Below are positions 39,621 to 48,846 of a stretch of DNA of 64,000 nt, in pieces. Below the pieces are notes generated by a model. It was not told the DNA's origin, did no database searches, and worked only from the letters and a program-made list of their open reading frames with translations. The DNA is from Agromyces allii. Lineage in GTDB: Bacteria > Actinomycetota > Actinomycetes > Actinomycetales > Microbacteriaceae. The stretch's first letter is position 1. Every line of letters begins with the position of its first letter. The position numbers and the translations under genes were made by a program. The stretch is from positions 17,766-81,765 of the forward strand of contig NZ_WBIN01000018.1 in the NCBI RefSeq assembly GCF_009749385.1, in the 5' to 3' direction.

Positions 39621-42600
39621 CCATCGCCGATCCGACCGCTCCCCGCACGGCGCCCGCGCCCGCCGCGCCCGCCGCGCCCGCACCGCCGATGCCGGCGCCC
39701 GCCGTGCGCGGATCCATCGTGATCCCGGCCCACGACGAGGAGGCGGTGATCCTGCGCACGCTGGACGGGCTGCGCCCCCTGCTCGAGCAACGACTCGTCG
39801 AGGTCGTCGTGGCGTGCAACGGATGCTCCGACCGCACGGCGGCGCTCGCGGCATCCGTCGCCGGTGTGACCGTGCTGCAGACGCCGAAGCCGCTGAAGAC
39901 GGCGGCGATGAACGCCGCCGACGGTGCAGCGACCCACTGGCCGAGGCTCTACCTCGATGCGGACATCGCGATCACCGCCGATGCGGCCCTCGCGGTGCTC
40001 GACAGCGTCTCGTGCGGCGAGGCGATGGCCGCACGCCCCGAGTACCGATACGTCATGGGATCGGCCTCGGCGCCGGTGCGCGCGTACTACCGCGCACGCG
40101 ATCGGCTGCCCATCACCCGTGGCGGGCTCTGGGGTGCTGGCGCGTTCGCGCTCGGCCCCGAGGGCCATGCACGATTCGGCGAGTTCCCCATGGTGATCGC
40201 CGACGATGTCTTCGTCGACCGGCACTTCTCGGCCTCCGAGAAGCGCATCGTGCCGACGAACCCCGTTCCGGTGCGCGTTCCGCAACGCGTCCGGAACCTG
40301 ATGGCGGTGCTGCGCCGGCAAGCTCGGGGCGCCGGCCAGCCCGCCATCAGAACAACGACGAGCACCACACCGTCGACCGTGCGTCAGCTCCTCGCCTCCG
40401 TCCGCGGCCCACGCTCGGCCGCCGACGCCATGGTCTACGCGCTGCTGAGCATCGCCGCCCGGCGACCCTCGTCGCGTCGCCGAGCGAGCACGGTGTGGGA
40501 ACGCGACGACTCGACGCGGGTCGCGACGCCGGCCGCGGCGCGGATGCGGGTCGCGACGCCGACGACGGCCGCGACGCCGACGACGGTCGCGGAACCGGTG
40601 CGCGACGACATCTCGCCGCGTCGCGCGCCCGTCACGCCGATGTTCGCGGGCATGGACGACGCAGCCGAGGTGGTCGCCGTCGTCGTGACCTACGAGAGCC
40701 GCTCCTGCATCGACGCCCTGATCGACTCGCTGCGGGTCGAGGCGGCGGAGCGCGCGATCCGCGTCGTCGTCGCGGACAACGCCTCGGGCGACGGCACCCT
40801 CGAGCACGTCAGGTCCCGGCATCCCGACGCGATCTCCTTCGGCACCGGTGCGAACCTCGGCTACGCCGCCGCGATCAACCGATGCGCGCCGATGGTGGGC
40901 GATGCACGCGCCGTGCTCGTGCTGAACCCCGACGCCGTCGTCGAGCCGGGCTGCGTGCAGGCGCTGCTCGCGCGACTCGACTCGAGCGGCGCCGGTGCCG
41001 TCGTGCCCGGCATCCGGGAGGCGGACGGCCGGACGGCCCGCTCGATCCGACGCGAGCCGAGCCTGCTCGGCACCCTCGGCGACTCGCTGTTCGGCGGCAG
41101 GCTCAGGGGAAGGCCGGGGTGGCTCTCGGAGACGGTCTTCGATGCGCGCGCGTACGCCACGGCGCATCCGATCGACTGGGCGACCGGCGCGGCCGTGCTC
41201 TTCGACGCCGGACTCGCGCAGCGCGTCGGCCCGTGGGACGAGCGGTACTTCCTGTTCTCGGAGGAGACCGACTACTTCCGCCGCCTGCGCGAGGCGGGCG
41301 GCACGGTCTGGTTCGAACCCCGCGCCGTGGTCACGCACGCCGAGGGCGGCTCCGGACGCTCCCCCGCCCTGAACGCGCTCTCGGCCGTGAACCGCATCCG
41401 GTACGCGCGGAAGTTCCGGTCGCGCACCTACGCAGCCGCCTTCCGCAGCATCGCCGTGCTCGCCGAGGTGCTCAGGGTCGGTCGGCCGCAGAGCGCAGGC
41501 GCACTGGCCGTCGTGCTGAACGCGAACCGCTGGTCGGAGGTCCCGCATGCCCCCGAGCCTGCGCCCGCGCCCGACGAGCAGCCGGTCGCCGGCGTCTCGT
41601 TCGGCTACCTCGTGCCCGAGTTCCCCGGCCAGACCCACACCTTCTTCTGGCGCGAGATCGAAGCGCTGCGCCGGCTCGGCGGCCGCCCCCGGATCATCTC
41701 GACCCGCAAGCCGCGACATGCGCGCGGCACGCACGACTGGGCCGAACGGGCCACGGCCGAGGCGAGGTACCTGTTCCCCGGGTCGCCGATCAGTCTGGTC
41801 GGCGCCGTGTGGCTCCTCCTCTCCACAGCCGTGCAGGCCCGGCTCGGGCCGGTGCTCAGGGAGTCGGCCAGGGCCCATGCCGAGTTCGGGGTCAGCCGTT
41901 CCCGGCTCCTCGGCCTCGTCATCACCGGTGCCGAACTCGCCCGGCTGGCACGCCGGGAGGGTTTGCGCCACGTCCACGTGCACTCGTGCGCGGACTCGGC
42001 GTGGGTCGCGCTCTTCGCCAACCTGCTGACCGGGGTGCACTACAGCCTCACCGCCCACGGGCCCCTCCGCGACTACGGCGACGGTCAGGCGGCGAAGTGG
42101 GCGCGGGCCTCCTTCGGGTTCGCCATCACGAATCGTCTCCGCGACGAGATCACGGCCGAGCTCGACGGTGCGCTCCCGGCCGAGTTCGCCGTCGCCCCCA
42201 TGGGCATCGATCCGGCCCGGTTCTCGCGCACGACCCCGTACCGGCCCGCGATCCCGGGCAGCACCGCCCGGATCTTCAGCTGCGGCCGACTCAATCCGAG
42301 CAAGGGCCACGACGACCTCATCCGCGCCGCAGCGCTGCTCGTCGCCGGCGGCCGCGACGTCGAACTGGTCATCGCCGGTGACGACGACAGCGATTCGGGC
42401 CACCGCAATCGGCTCGAACGACTGATCGAGGCCTCCGGGCTGTCGGGCCGTGTGCGACTGCTGGGGTCGGTGCCGGAGGCAGGTGTCCGGGCCGAGCTCG
42501 AACGGGCCGACGTGTTCGCGCTCGCGAGCCACGACGAACCCCTCGGCGTCGCGACCATGGAGGCCATGGCCATGGGCGTGCCGGTCGTCGTGACGGGCGG

Positions 42601-42847
42601 CGGCGGCGTGACCGAGCTCGTCGAGGACGGCGTGACGGGCCTGCTCGCCACGGCGCACGCACCATGGATGATCGCGGCCGACATCGCCCGGCTGCTCGAC
42701 CGGCCCGACCTGGCGACGCGACTCGGGGCTGCCGGGCACGACCGCGTCACCCGGAGCTTCACGAGCGCGTCGAGTGCGGCCACGCTGCTCCGGCACGTCG
42801 AGATGAGCGACCGGAAGGCGGCTGCCGACGGACGGGGCGGCCCGTGA
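39617..42847 (+). CDS. Three-domain glycosyltransferase fusion (GT2-GT2-GT4)
   Basis: A 1076-residue single frame. Domain 1 (~30-300) is a GT-A family 2 transferase (GSIVIPAHDEEAVIL, LYLDADIAIT). A low-complexity linker rich in VATP/TTAATP repeats (~295-340) joins domain 2 (~346-640), a rhamnosyltransferase-like GT2 (VVVTYESRSCIDALI, VVVADNASGDGT, NPDAVV, SEETDYFRRLREAG). Domain 3 (~660-1065) is a GT-B family 4 enzyme (FSCGRLNPSKGHDDLI, EPLGVATMEAMAMGVPVV). No internal stop breaks the frame. The fusion would channel three successive sugar additions. ATGA overlaps the GT26 gene and GTGA joins the next. Confidence 0.9.
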   Translation: MTIADPTAPRTAPAPAAPAAPAPPMPAPAVRGSIVIPAHDEEAVILRTLDGLRPLLEQRLVEVVVACNGCSDRTAALAASVAGVTVLQTPKPLKTAAMNAADGAATHWPRLYLDADIAITADAALAVLDSVSCGEAMAARPEYRYVMGSASAPVRAYYRARDRLPITRGGLWGAGAFALGPEGHARFGEFPMVIADDVFVDRHFSASEKRIVPTNPVPVRVPQRVRNLMAVLRRQARGAGQPAIRTTTSTTPSTVRQLLASVRGPRSAADAMVYALLSIAARRPSSRRRASTVWERDDSTRVATPAAARMRVATPTTAATPTTVAEPVRDDISPRRAPVTPMFAGMDDAAEVVAVVVTYESRSCIDALIDSLRVEAAERAIRVVVADNASGDGTLEHVRSRHPDAISFGTGANLGYAAAINRCAPMVGDARAVLVLNPDAVVEPGCVQALLARLDSSGAGAVVPGIREADGRTARSIRREPSLLGTLGDSLFGGRLRGRPGWLSETVFDARAYATAHPIDWATGAAVLFDAGLAQRVGPWDERYFLFSEETDYFRRLREAGGTVWFEPRAVVTHAEGGSGRSPALNALSAVNRIRYARKFRSRTYAAAFRSIAVLAEVLRVGRPQSAGALAVVLNANRWSEVPHAPEPAPAPDEQPVAGVSFGYLVPEFPGQTHTFFWREIEALRRLGGRPRIISTRKPRHARGTHDWAERATAEARYLFPGSPISLVGAVWLLLSTAVQARLGPVLRESARAHAEFGVSRSRLLGLVITGAELARLARREGLRHVHVHSCADSAWVALFANLLTGVHYSLTAHGPLRDYGDGQAAKWARASFGFAITNRLRDEITAELDGALPAEFAVAPMGIDPARFSRTTPYRPAIPGSTARIFSCGRLNPSKGHDDLIRAAALLVAGGRDVELVIAGDDDSDSGHRNRLERLIEASGLSGRVRLLGSVPEAGVRAELERADVFALASHDEPLGVATMEAMAMGVPVVVTGGGGVTELVEDGVTGLLATAHAPWMIAADIARLLDRPDLATRLGAAGHDRVTRSFTSASSAATLLRHVEMSDRKAAADGRGGP

Positions 42848-44181
42848 GCCGGCGTGCGGTCCTCGTCGGGGCGCTGTCGACGGTCGGCGTCGCCGTGATC
42901 GCGGCCGTCGCGGTGGCCGTCGCCTCGGGTGCCGAGACGCGATCCCCGCCGTCTGACGCGACGACCGGTCGCACCTCCGCGTCGCCGGCCCCGACGACCT
43001 CGGCCGCCGCCACGGTGCGCGCGGTCGACGGCGGTGCCGACTACTACGGGCGCTTCGACGGGGGGCTCCCCGACGACGACGGCTTCTTCCCGATCGCCGT
43101 GTGGTTCGCGAGCGTGACCTCGATGTCGGATGCCACGGCGGACCGCGAGATGGGCCTCAACACCTACGTCGAGCTCACCGCGAACTCCTCGCTCGAGCTC
43201 ATCGCCGACAGCGGCATGCACGCCATTCCGAGCGTGCCGCTCGACGGCGCCGCCGGTGTGCTCGTCGCCGACGAGGTCGACATGTGGGCTGGGCCCGGCG
43301 ACGGCACGTGGACCGGTTCGTACCCGGGCGACGGCCAGGTGTGCACCGACGACGTCGCTTGCGGGTACTCGATCATGGCGAAGCTGACCGGCGACCTGCC
43401 GGCCGGGCTCATGACGGTCGCGAACTTCGGCAAGGGCGTCGCATTCTGGGAGTCGGATGCCGAGGCGCAGCGCTTCCTCGAGTTCACCGACGTCGTGTCG
43501 GCCGACACGTACTGGTTCACCGACCCGAACATCTGCGGAGCGACCGAGGGCGGATGGGGGCCGGGCGACGGGGAGACCCTGCCGGATGCGGAGTGCCGCG
43601 TCGCCGAGAACTACGGCTGGACCGTCGAGCACGTGCGTTCGCTCGTGTCGCCGGCCGGCTCGAAGCCGGTGTGGCAGTTCGTCGAGGTCGGCCAGCCGTT
43701 CGGCGATGGTCCCTCCGTGACCGGTGCGCAGATCCGCGCGGCCGTGTGGAGCGGCATCATCCACGGCGCTCGCGGCGTCGTGTACTTCAACCACGGCTTC
43801 GGCGACCTCTGCAGCACCGAGAACGTGCTGCGGGATGCGTGCGGCGACGCGGTGCGGGAGGAGGTCACGGCGCTGAACCGGCAGCTCCTCGACCTCGCAC
43901 CCGCGTTGAACGCCCCGTTCGTCGACGGCCTGCTCCGGATCGACGGCGGTGCCGAGGCCGCCGTGAAGCTCGTCGACGACGGGTTCACCGTGTTCGCCGG
44001 GGCGACGCGTGCGAACGACGGCGACGTCTCGTTCACGATCGGATGCCGCAGCGCGACGTCGGCCCTCGTCGTCGGCGAGGATCGCAGCATCCCGATCGTC
44101 GATGGCAGGTTCAGCGATCGATTCGCCGACGGGGACGCGGTGCACGTGTACCGGCTGGAAGGGGGCACCTGTGGCCTCTGA
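42844..44181 (+). CDS. Exported glycosidase-like TIM-barrel protein
   Basis: A 445-residue protein with an N-terminal signal/anchor (VLVGALSTVGVAVIAAVAVAV), a Thr/Ser/Ala linker, then a domain opening GFFPIAVWF with strands LNTYVEL, HAIPSVPL, VLVADEVDMW, VSADTYW, KPVWQFVEV and GVVYFNHGF. Acidic residues at strand ends (ADEVD, FVEV) suit a retaining (beta/alpha)8 glycoside hydrolase. I cannot name a GH family. In this operon it may trim or remodel the polymer outside the cell. Confidence 0.75.
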   Translation: MSRRAVLVGALSTVGVAVIAAVAVAVASGAETRSPPSDATTGRTSASPAPTTSAAATVRAVDGGADYYGRFDGGLPDDDGFFPIAVWFASVTSMSDATADREMGLNTYVELTANSSLELIADSGMHAIPSVPLDGAAGVLVADEVDMWAGPGDGTWTGSYPGDGQVCTDDVACGYSIMAKLTGDLPAGLMTVANFGKGVAFWESDAEAQRFLEFTDVVSADTYWFTDPNICGATEGGWGPGDGETLPDAECRVAENYGWTVEHVRSLVSPAGSKPVWQFVEVGQPFGDGPSVTGAQIRAAVWSGIIHGARGVVYFNHGFGDLCSTENVLRDACGDAVREEVTALNRQLLDLAPALNAPFVDGLLRIDGGAEAAVKLVDDGFTVFAGATRANDGDVSFTIGCRSATSALVVGEDRSIPIVDGRFSDRFADGDAVHVYRLEGGTCGL

Positions 44182-45604
44182 CCCGGACGTCCGCGCGATC
44201 ACGTCGACCCCCGTCGGCCGGAGCGGCGGAGCCGCGCGCGAGCGGGGCGGCGTGCCGCTGCTGATCCGGTTCACGCTCATGGCGATCTTCGTCTTCCCGG
44301 CCTCGATGGTCATCGAGCCGATCGGGGCGTCGGGAACCGTGCCGATCCTGCTCTGCCTCCTGCTGCTGCTCTTCTGGCTGGCCTCCTGGCTGTGGGGCCT
44401 GCACGACCCGGTGCCCGTTCGGCATCCCGGCCGACTCGCGATGTCGCTGCTGCTCCTCGCCTCGTTCGCGTCGTACGCGGCCCTGTACGCCGGATGGACC
44501 GGCGGCAGCACGGAGGTCACACGCGCCTCGGCCGACCGGTGGCTGCTGCTCCTCGCGGCGAGCTCCGCGCTCGTGCTCGTCGTCGCGGAGTCCATCCGGA
44601 GCATCGCCGACGCGATGCAGGTGGTGCGGGCGCTCCTCACCGGCGCGTTCTTCTGCTGCCTGGTCGGCGTCGTGCAGTTCGCGTTCCGGGTGAACCCCGT
44701 CGAGTGGATCCAGGCGGCGATGCCCGGATTCACCTACAACGGCGGGGACACGCCCTTCCAGATCCGCGGTGCGCTCATGCGCGTCGCGGGCACGACCTTC
44801 CACTCGATCGAGTTCGGCGTGGTCTCGTCGATGCTCATCCCGTTGTCGATCTGGCGCGCGCTGAACGACCCGTCCGGGCGTCGGTGGTTCCACTGGGCGC
44901 AGACCGCACTCCTCGTCTTCGCGGTGGCGACCACGGTCTCGCGATCCGGCATCCTCGCCCTCCTGGTCTCCCTCGTCGTCTTCCTGCCGTTCCTGACCCG
45001 GTCGATCCGCCGATGGGTGCTGCTGGCCTCGCCGTTCGTCGTCGCCGCCATGTTCGTCTTCGTGCCGGGCTTCGTGGGCACGATCGGGGCGGCGCTCGGC
45101 GCCGACACCTCAGACCCGTCGATCGCGACCCGGGTCAACAACTACCCCCGCGTCGCCCAGATGCTCGACACGCGCCCGTTGCTCGGGGCCGGGCCCGGCA
45201 ACTACTCGCCGCCCGATGCGCTGAAGATCCTCGACAACCAGTACCTGGGCGCGATCGTCACGCTCGGGCTCGTGGGCCTGGTCGCGACGATCGCCTACCT
45301 CGTGCTGCCAGGGGTCGCGAGCGTCCTCGCGGCGAGGGCCGCGAGAGCTCCCGTGCTGAAGGGCCTCGCAGGTGCGGTCGCCGCCGGAACGCTCGTCGCT
45401 GCGGCATGCTCGATGACCTTCGACTCGCTCTCGTTCCCGGTGTTCGCCCTGCTCTACCCCGCCCTCGTCGGGCTCGCAGGCGGCGTCTGGCGCCTCGTGC
45501 AGGCCGAGGCGACGGCATCGTCGGAGCACCGGCCCGACCTCGTCCCGGTCCGAACGACCGGGACGCACCCGACCCGAATCCCACCCGATGGCGAAGGAGT
45601 CTGA
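44171..45604 (+). CDS. O-antigen ligase/polymerase-family membrane protein (Wzy/WaaL type)
   Basis: A 477-residue protein with 10-12 helices and the large extracytoplasmic loop after about helix 8 (DTSDPSIATRVNNYPRVAQML ... LLGAGPGNYSPPDALKILDNQYLG), the Wzy_C/O-antigen-ligase region. It should polymerise or ligate the lipid-linked repeat. GTG 44171 overlaps the preceding gene by 11 bases. The C-terminal cytoplasmic tail is about 40 residues. Confidence 0.88.
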   Translation: MASDPDVRAITSTPVGRSGGAARERGGVPLLIRFTLMAIFVFPASMVIEPIGASGTVPILLCLLLLLFWLASWLWGLHDPVPVRHPGRLAMSLLLLASFASYAALYAGWTGGSTEVTRASADRWLLLLAASSALVLVVAESIRSIADAMQVVRALLTGAFFCCLVGVVQFAFRVNPVEWIQAAMPGFTYNGGDTPFQIRGALMRVAGTTFHSIEFGVVSSMLIPLSIWRALNDPSGRRWFHWAQTALLVFAVATTVSRSGILALLVSLVVFLPFLTRSIRRWVLLASPFVVAAMFVFVPGFVGTIGAALGADTSDPSIATRVNNYPRVAQMLDTRPLLGAGPGNYSPPDALKILDNQYLGAIVTLGLVGLVATIAYLVLPGVASVLAARAARAPVLKGLAGAVAAGTLVAAACSMTFDSLSFPVFALLYPALVGLAGGVWRLVQAEATASSEHRPDLVPVRTTGTHPTRIPPDGEGV

Positions 45605-45607
45605 GCC

Positions 45608-46627
45608 ATGGATCCCACCGGAGTCCTCCGATCGCTGTGGAAGTACCGCTGGTTCGTCCTGCCGGCGCTGCTGATCACCCTCGGCGTCGCCGCGTACGTC
45701 TACGCGCTCGGCCCGCGCAGCTACGAGTCGACCACGAGCTACGCCCTCGTCAATCCGGATGTCCCGACCGAGGCGGACATCGAACGCGATCCCGCGCTGG
45801 CGAAGCTGAACGGCGACAATCCCTACCTCCGTTCGACCGACCCGAACCTCGTCGCGAACGTGGTCATCACCCGCCTCCAGTCGCCGGCCACTGCCGCGTA
45901 CCTCGAGGACGTCGGGTTGAGTCGCGACTTCTCGGTCGCGCCGGGCGTGGGCGGCAGCGGCTTCATCGTCGAGATCACGGGCGTCGGGGCCACGCCGACG
46001 CAGTCGGTCGGCACGTCGGCGGCGCTCGGCGCGATGTTCGAACGCGAACTCCGGACGATCCAGAAAGTGAACGGCGCCGACGACCGCTTCCTGTTCACCT
46101 CGCTCATGGTGGCCCAGGCCGACGAGGCGACGGAGCAGTTCTCGAGCCGGCTCCGCGCGGTCGTCATCGTGCTCGTCGGCGGCGTCGTGCTCGTGTTCGG
46201 CGCGGTGTCCCTCGGCCGGTCGATCGACGCCGTGCGGGTTCGACGACGAGCGGCCGCGGCGGCCGCAGCGCTCGAAGAAGCCGCAGCGCTCGAAGAAGAT
46301 GAAGAAGAGGAGGGCGACGAACCCGACCCTCCGGATGCCGCGGGCGAACCCGCTGCGACGGACGCCGCGGATGCGCCGGCACTCGAGGCCTCCGAGGCCG
46401 AGCAGCGCCTCGTGACGGCGGAGTCCGTGGAACGAGGCGGAGCGGAGCGAGTCGGTCGGGGGAAGCGTCCCGCCCGGAAGAAGCGGGCCGCCAAGACGGC
46501 GCGCTCCGCCGGGGATGCGCCGAACGATCCGACCGACGAGCCGGACTCCGCCGCGGACGGCCACGACGGGATCGACGCCGATACCGACGCCGCCCGCGAA
46601 CTCGAACTGCCCCACGCGCGGCGCTGA
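45608..46627 (+). CDS. Wzz/YveK-like chain-length protein with long charged tail
   Basis: A 339-residue protein. The N-terminus LRSLWKYRWFVLPALLITLG and a second helix at ~182-202 (VIVLVGGVVLVFGAVSLG) flank an external domain, the layout of polysaccharide co-polymerases. No Walker motifs or BY-kinase domain follow. Instead ~130 cytoplasmic residues are first acidic (EEDEEEEGDEPDPPD) and then strongly basic (KRPARKKRAAK), probably disordered. It would set polymer length with the Wzy protein encoded just upstream. Last gene of the plus operon. Confidence 0.82.
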   Translation: MDPTGVLRSLWKYRWFVLPALLITLGVAAYVYALGPRSYESTTSYALVNPDVPTEADIERDPALAKLNGDNPYLRSTDPNLVANVVITRLQSPATAAYLEDVGLSRDFSVAPGVGGSGFIVEITGVGATPTQSVGTSAALGAMFERELRTIQKVNGADDRFLFTSLMVAQADEATEQFSSRLRAVVIVLVGGVVLVFGAVSLGRSIDAVRVRRRAAAAAAALEEAAALEEDEEEEGDEPDPPDAAGEPAATDAADAPALEASEAEQRLVTAESVERGGAERVGRGKRPARKKRAAKTARSAGDAPNDPTDEPDSAADGHDGIDADTDAARELELPHARR

Positions 46628-46658
46628 CGGCAGCCTCCGTGCCACGGCCCCCACGGCG

Positions 46659-46702
46659 CTGCGGGGGCTGCGGGGGCTGCGGGGGCTGCGGGGGCTGCGG
46701 GG
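46659..46702. repeat. 9-bp G-rich tandem repeat x5 between the converging operons
   Basis: CTGCGGGGG repeats four times exactly (46659-46694), and a fifth copy lacks one G. Five G5 runs on the plus strand could form a G-quadruplex. The array sits in the 75-base gap between the two facing polysaccharide operons, immediately before the stop of the minus gene. Confidence 0.85.
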
Positions 46703-47584
46703 TCAGCCGAGCCGAGCGGTGAGGCGCCGCATCGCGGCACGGCGTTGCTCGAGCCCCGTGCCCGACTTCGCCGAGACCATGACCGCGACATCCGTCTCGG
46801 CGACCTCGGAGAGGAACTGATCGAGCCCGTCGCCGTCGAGCGGGATCTCGTCGGGGTGCACCCTGCACCGCATGCCGTCGACGGTGCCGCTGAGCGCCGT
46901 GCCGAGCATCTCCTCGACGTAGACGCCGTAGAGGATCATCTCGGAGAAGTGCAGCTCGCGTCCGATGGACGTCGCCCACGAGCGACCGGTCGCGTACTCG
47001 ATGCGGCGCAGCATGGCGCGCACGATGGCCGGGTCCCATGCGCAGGGCCAGCAGATGTAGTCGGGCAGGCGGGAGGCCGTCGTGGGAGCCAGCCCCAGCA
47101 GGCGACGGGCCGTGTCGTGCCAGAGCCGATGACGGGGCAGGGCGTCGCTGACGGCGTCGGCCAGGCGGTAGAGCGGGAGCCGGCCGCATGGAGCGAAGGT
47201 CAGCCCGTCGACGGCGCGGATGAACTCGACGTCGGAGTCGACGAGCAGTGCGATGTCGGTCTCGGCCGACGCCGCGGCCGCGAGCTTGACGAGCTGCTGC
47301 GCGATCCAGCCTCGGATGGGCGGGAACGGCGACTCGACGTTGACCCACATGTTCATCCGCGGCGCCTTCCGCAGTTGGGACGGCATGACCGAGTCCACGT
47401 CGACGACCGTCGCACCGAGCTCGGCCAACGGGGCGAAGCGGTGCAGGTCACGACGAGGCACGATGATGCGATGAGCCGTCGTGGGCGCGGCGTGGCGGAC
47501 GAGCGAGGCGCGCAGGTCGCGGCACAGCTCGAGGTCCGGGGCGTAGCTCGGCGTGATGATCGTGAGCGTCGGAGGGCCGACCAT
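46703..47584 (-). CDS. DUF6492-type glycosyltransferase-like protein
   Basis: A 293-residue protein opening LTIITPSYAPDLELCRDL, with ALLVDSDVEFIRAVD holding a DxD-like motif (DSDVE) and WATSIGRELHFSEMILYGVYVE downstream. This is the pattern of DUF6492 proteins, predicted GT-A glycosyltransferases of unknown specificity. ATGA overlaps the preceding gene; last of the minus operon. Confidence 0.8.
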   Translation of the reverse strand: MVGPPTLTIITPSYAPDLELCRDLRASLVRHAAPTTAHRIIVPRRDLHRFAPLAELGATVVDVDSVMPSQLRKAPRMNMWVNVESPFPPIRGWIAQQLVKLAAAASAETDIALLVDSDVEFIRAVDGLTFAPCGRLPLYRLADAVSDALPRHRLWHDTARRLLGLAPTTASRLPDYICWPCAWDPAIVRAMLRRIEYATGRSWATSIGRELHFSEMILYGVYVEEMLGTALSGTVDGMRCRVHPDEIPLDGDGLDQFLSEVAETDVAVMVSAKSGTGLEQRRAAMRRLTARLG

Positions 47585-48846
47585 CAGGCCCGCCGTTCCG
47601 TTCCGGCCTCCGCCGACGGCGACCGGGCACCGTCGATCGCATCGCGGATGGCGGATGCGACGACGTCCTCCGCGAGGTCCCATCCCACCCCGTTGCGTGC
47701 GCTGAACTCCGCAGCCCGCGTCGCCCGCTCGACACGGTCGCCATGCTCGACGAGCTCGGCGAGCGCGAGGGCGATCCGGCCCGGGCTCGACGGCGCCCAC
47801 ACCGCATCCGGATGACGCAGCACCGCCCGCGAATGCACGGTGTCGTTCACGACGGGGATGGCGCCCGATGCGAGCATCTCGTCGACCACGAGCGTGATGT
47901 TCGTGAACGAGAGGGCGGGCCCGCCGAGCACCCGGTTGTAGAGCCCGTTGAGCTGCTCGGGTGCGAGCACGCCGTGCTGCGTCAGGGGGATGTCCCAGTC
48001 GGAGACGCGATCGCCGACGATGTGGATCTCCTGCTCGGGATGCATGCCGTGGAAGGCATGCAGTGCGAGCTTGCCGAGCAGGTACCCGCGACGGTCGTTG
48101 CCCCGCTTCGCATAGAAGACGAGTCCCGAACGGGGCGGGCCGCCCGACAGGAGGCGATAGGCGTCGCCGTCCCTGCCGAACGGCGCGAGCACCGAGGGCA
48201 CGCCGATCGCCGCGAGCTCCGCCTGCACCATCTCGCCGAGGGCGATCGTCCGGAATCCGAACCGGTACGTGTCCTCGGCGAGCGCACGGACGGATCCGTG
48301 CGGGTGGAAGAGCGGCTCGAAGTCCTGCACGAAGTAGAGGCGCGCCATCGGCGACGTGCCGCGGGTCGCGAGCACATGCGCCGTCTCCCACGAACTCGCG
48401 ACGACTGCGTCCATGCCGGCGAAGGCGGGCGACTCGGCCGCATCCCTGATCTCGGCCCTCAGCCACGGCCAGTGCGTTCGGATCACCCGCTCATGACGGC
48501 GGAGGTCGCCGCCCCTCGCGTCGTGCAGGTACACGGTCGAGGCCATGCCGCGCGCCTCGGCTCCCGCGATCATGCGGAAGAGCGTCGTGTGGCCGCCCGA
48601 GCCCGGCCCCGGCGCGGTGCAGATCCAGCCGACCTCGATCGGGCCTCCCGCTCGGCCATGCTCCGACGGTCCTGGCAGGTTCAGGGCGTCGAGCGGATCC
48701 GCGAGGTCCGCCTCGTCGATCGCGGATTCGAGCTGCTCCGCGCCCGTACGGCGATAGAGCTCGAAGGCGAGTCGTCGCCCGACGCCGCGCACGCCGTCGC
48801 GGCGGAGGCGCGTCGCGAGCTCGGCGAGACTCACGCGCCCGGTCAT
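47584..48846 (-). CDS. WsaF-like GT4 glycosyltransferase (rhamnosyltransferase type)
   Basis: A 420-residue protein. IEVGWICTAPGPGSGGHTTLFRMI is the start of the WsaF N-terminal fold and LYFVQDFEPLFHPHGS is its hallmark. The C-terminal half has SGLVFYAKRGNDRRG and GGPALSFTNITLVVDEMLASG at the donor site. WsaF of Geobacillus builds an S-layer glycan rhamnan, so transfer of a deoxyhexose is a fair guess. ATGA overlaps on both sides. Confidence 0.83.
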   Translation of the reverse strand: MTGRVSLAELATRLRRDGVRGVGRRLAFELYRRTGAEQLESAIDEADLADPLDALNLPGPSEHGRAGGPIEVGWICTAPGPGSGGHTTLFRMIAGAEARGMASTVYLHDARGGDLRRHERVIRTHWPWLRAEIRDAAESPAFAGMDAVVASSWETAHVLATRGTSPMARLYFVQDFEPLFHPHGSVRALAEDTYRFGFRTIALGEMVQAELAAIGVPSVLAPFGRDGDAYRLLSGGPPRSGLVFYAKRGNDRRGYLLGKLALHAFHGMHPEQEIHIVGDRVSDWDIPLTQHGVLAPEQLNGLYNRVLGGPALSFTNITLVVDEMLASGAIPVVNDTVHSRAVLRHPDAVWAPSSPGRIALALAELVEHGDRVERATRAAEFSARNGVGWDLAEDVVASAIRDAIDGARSPSAEAGTERRA

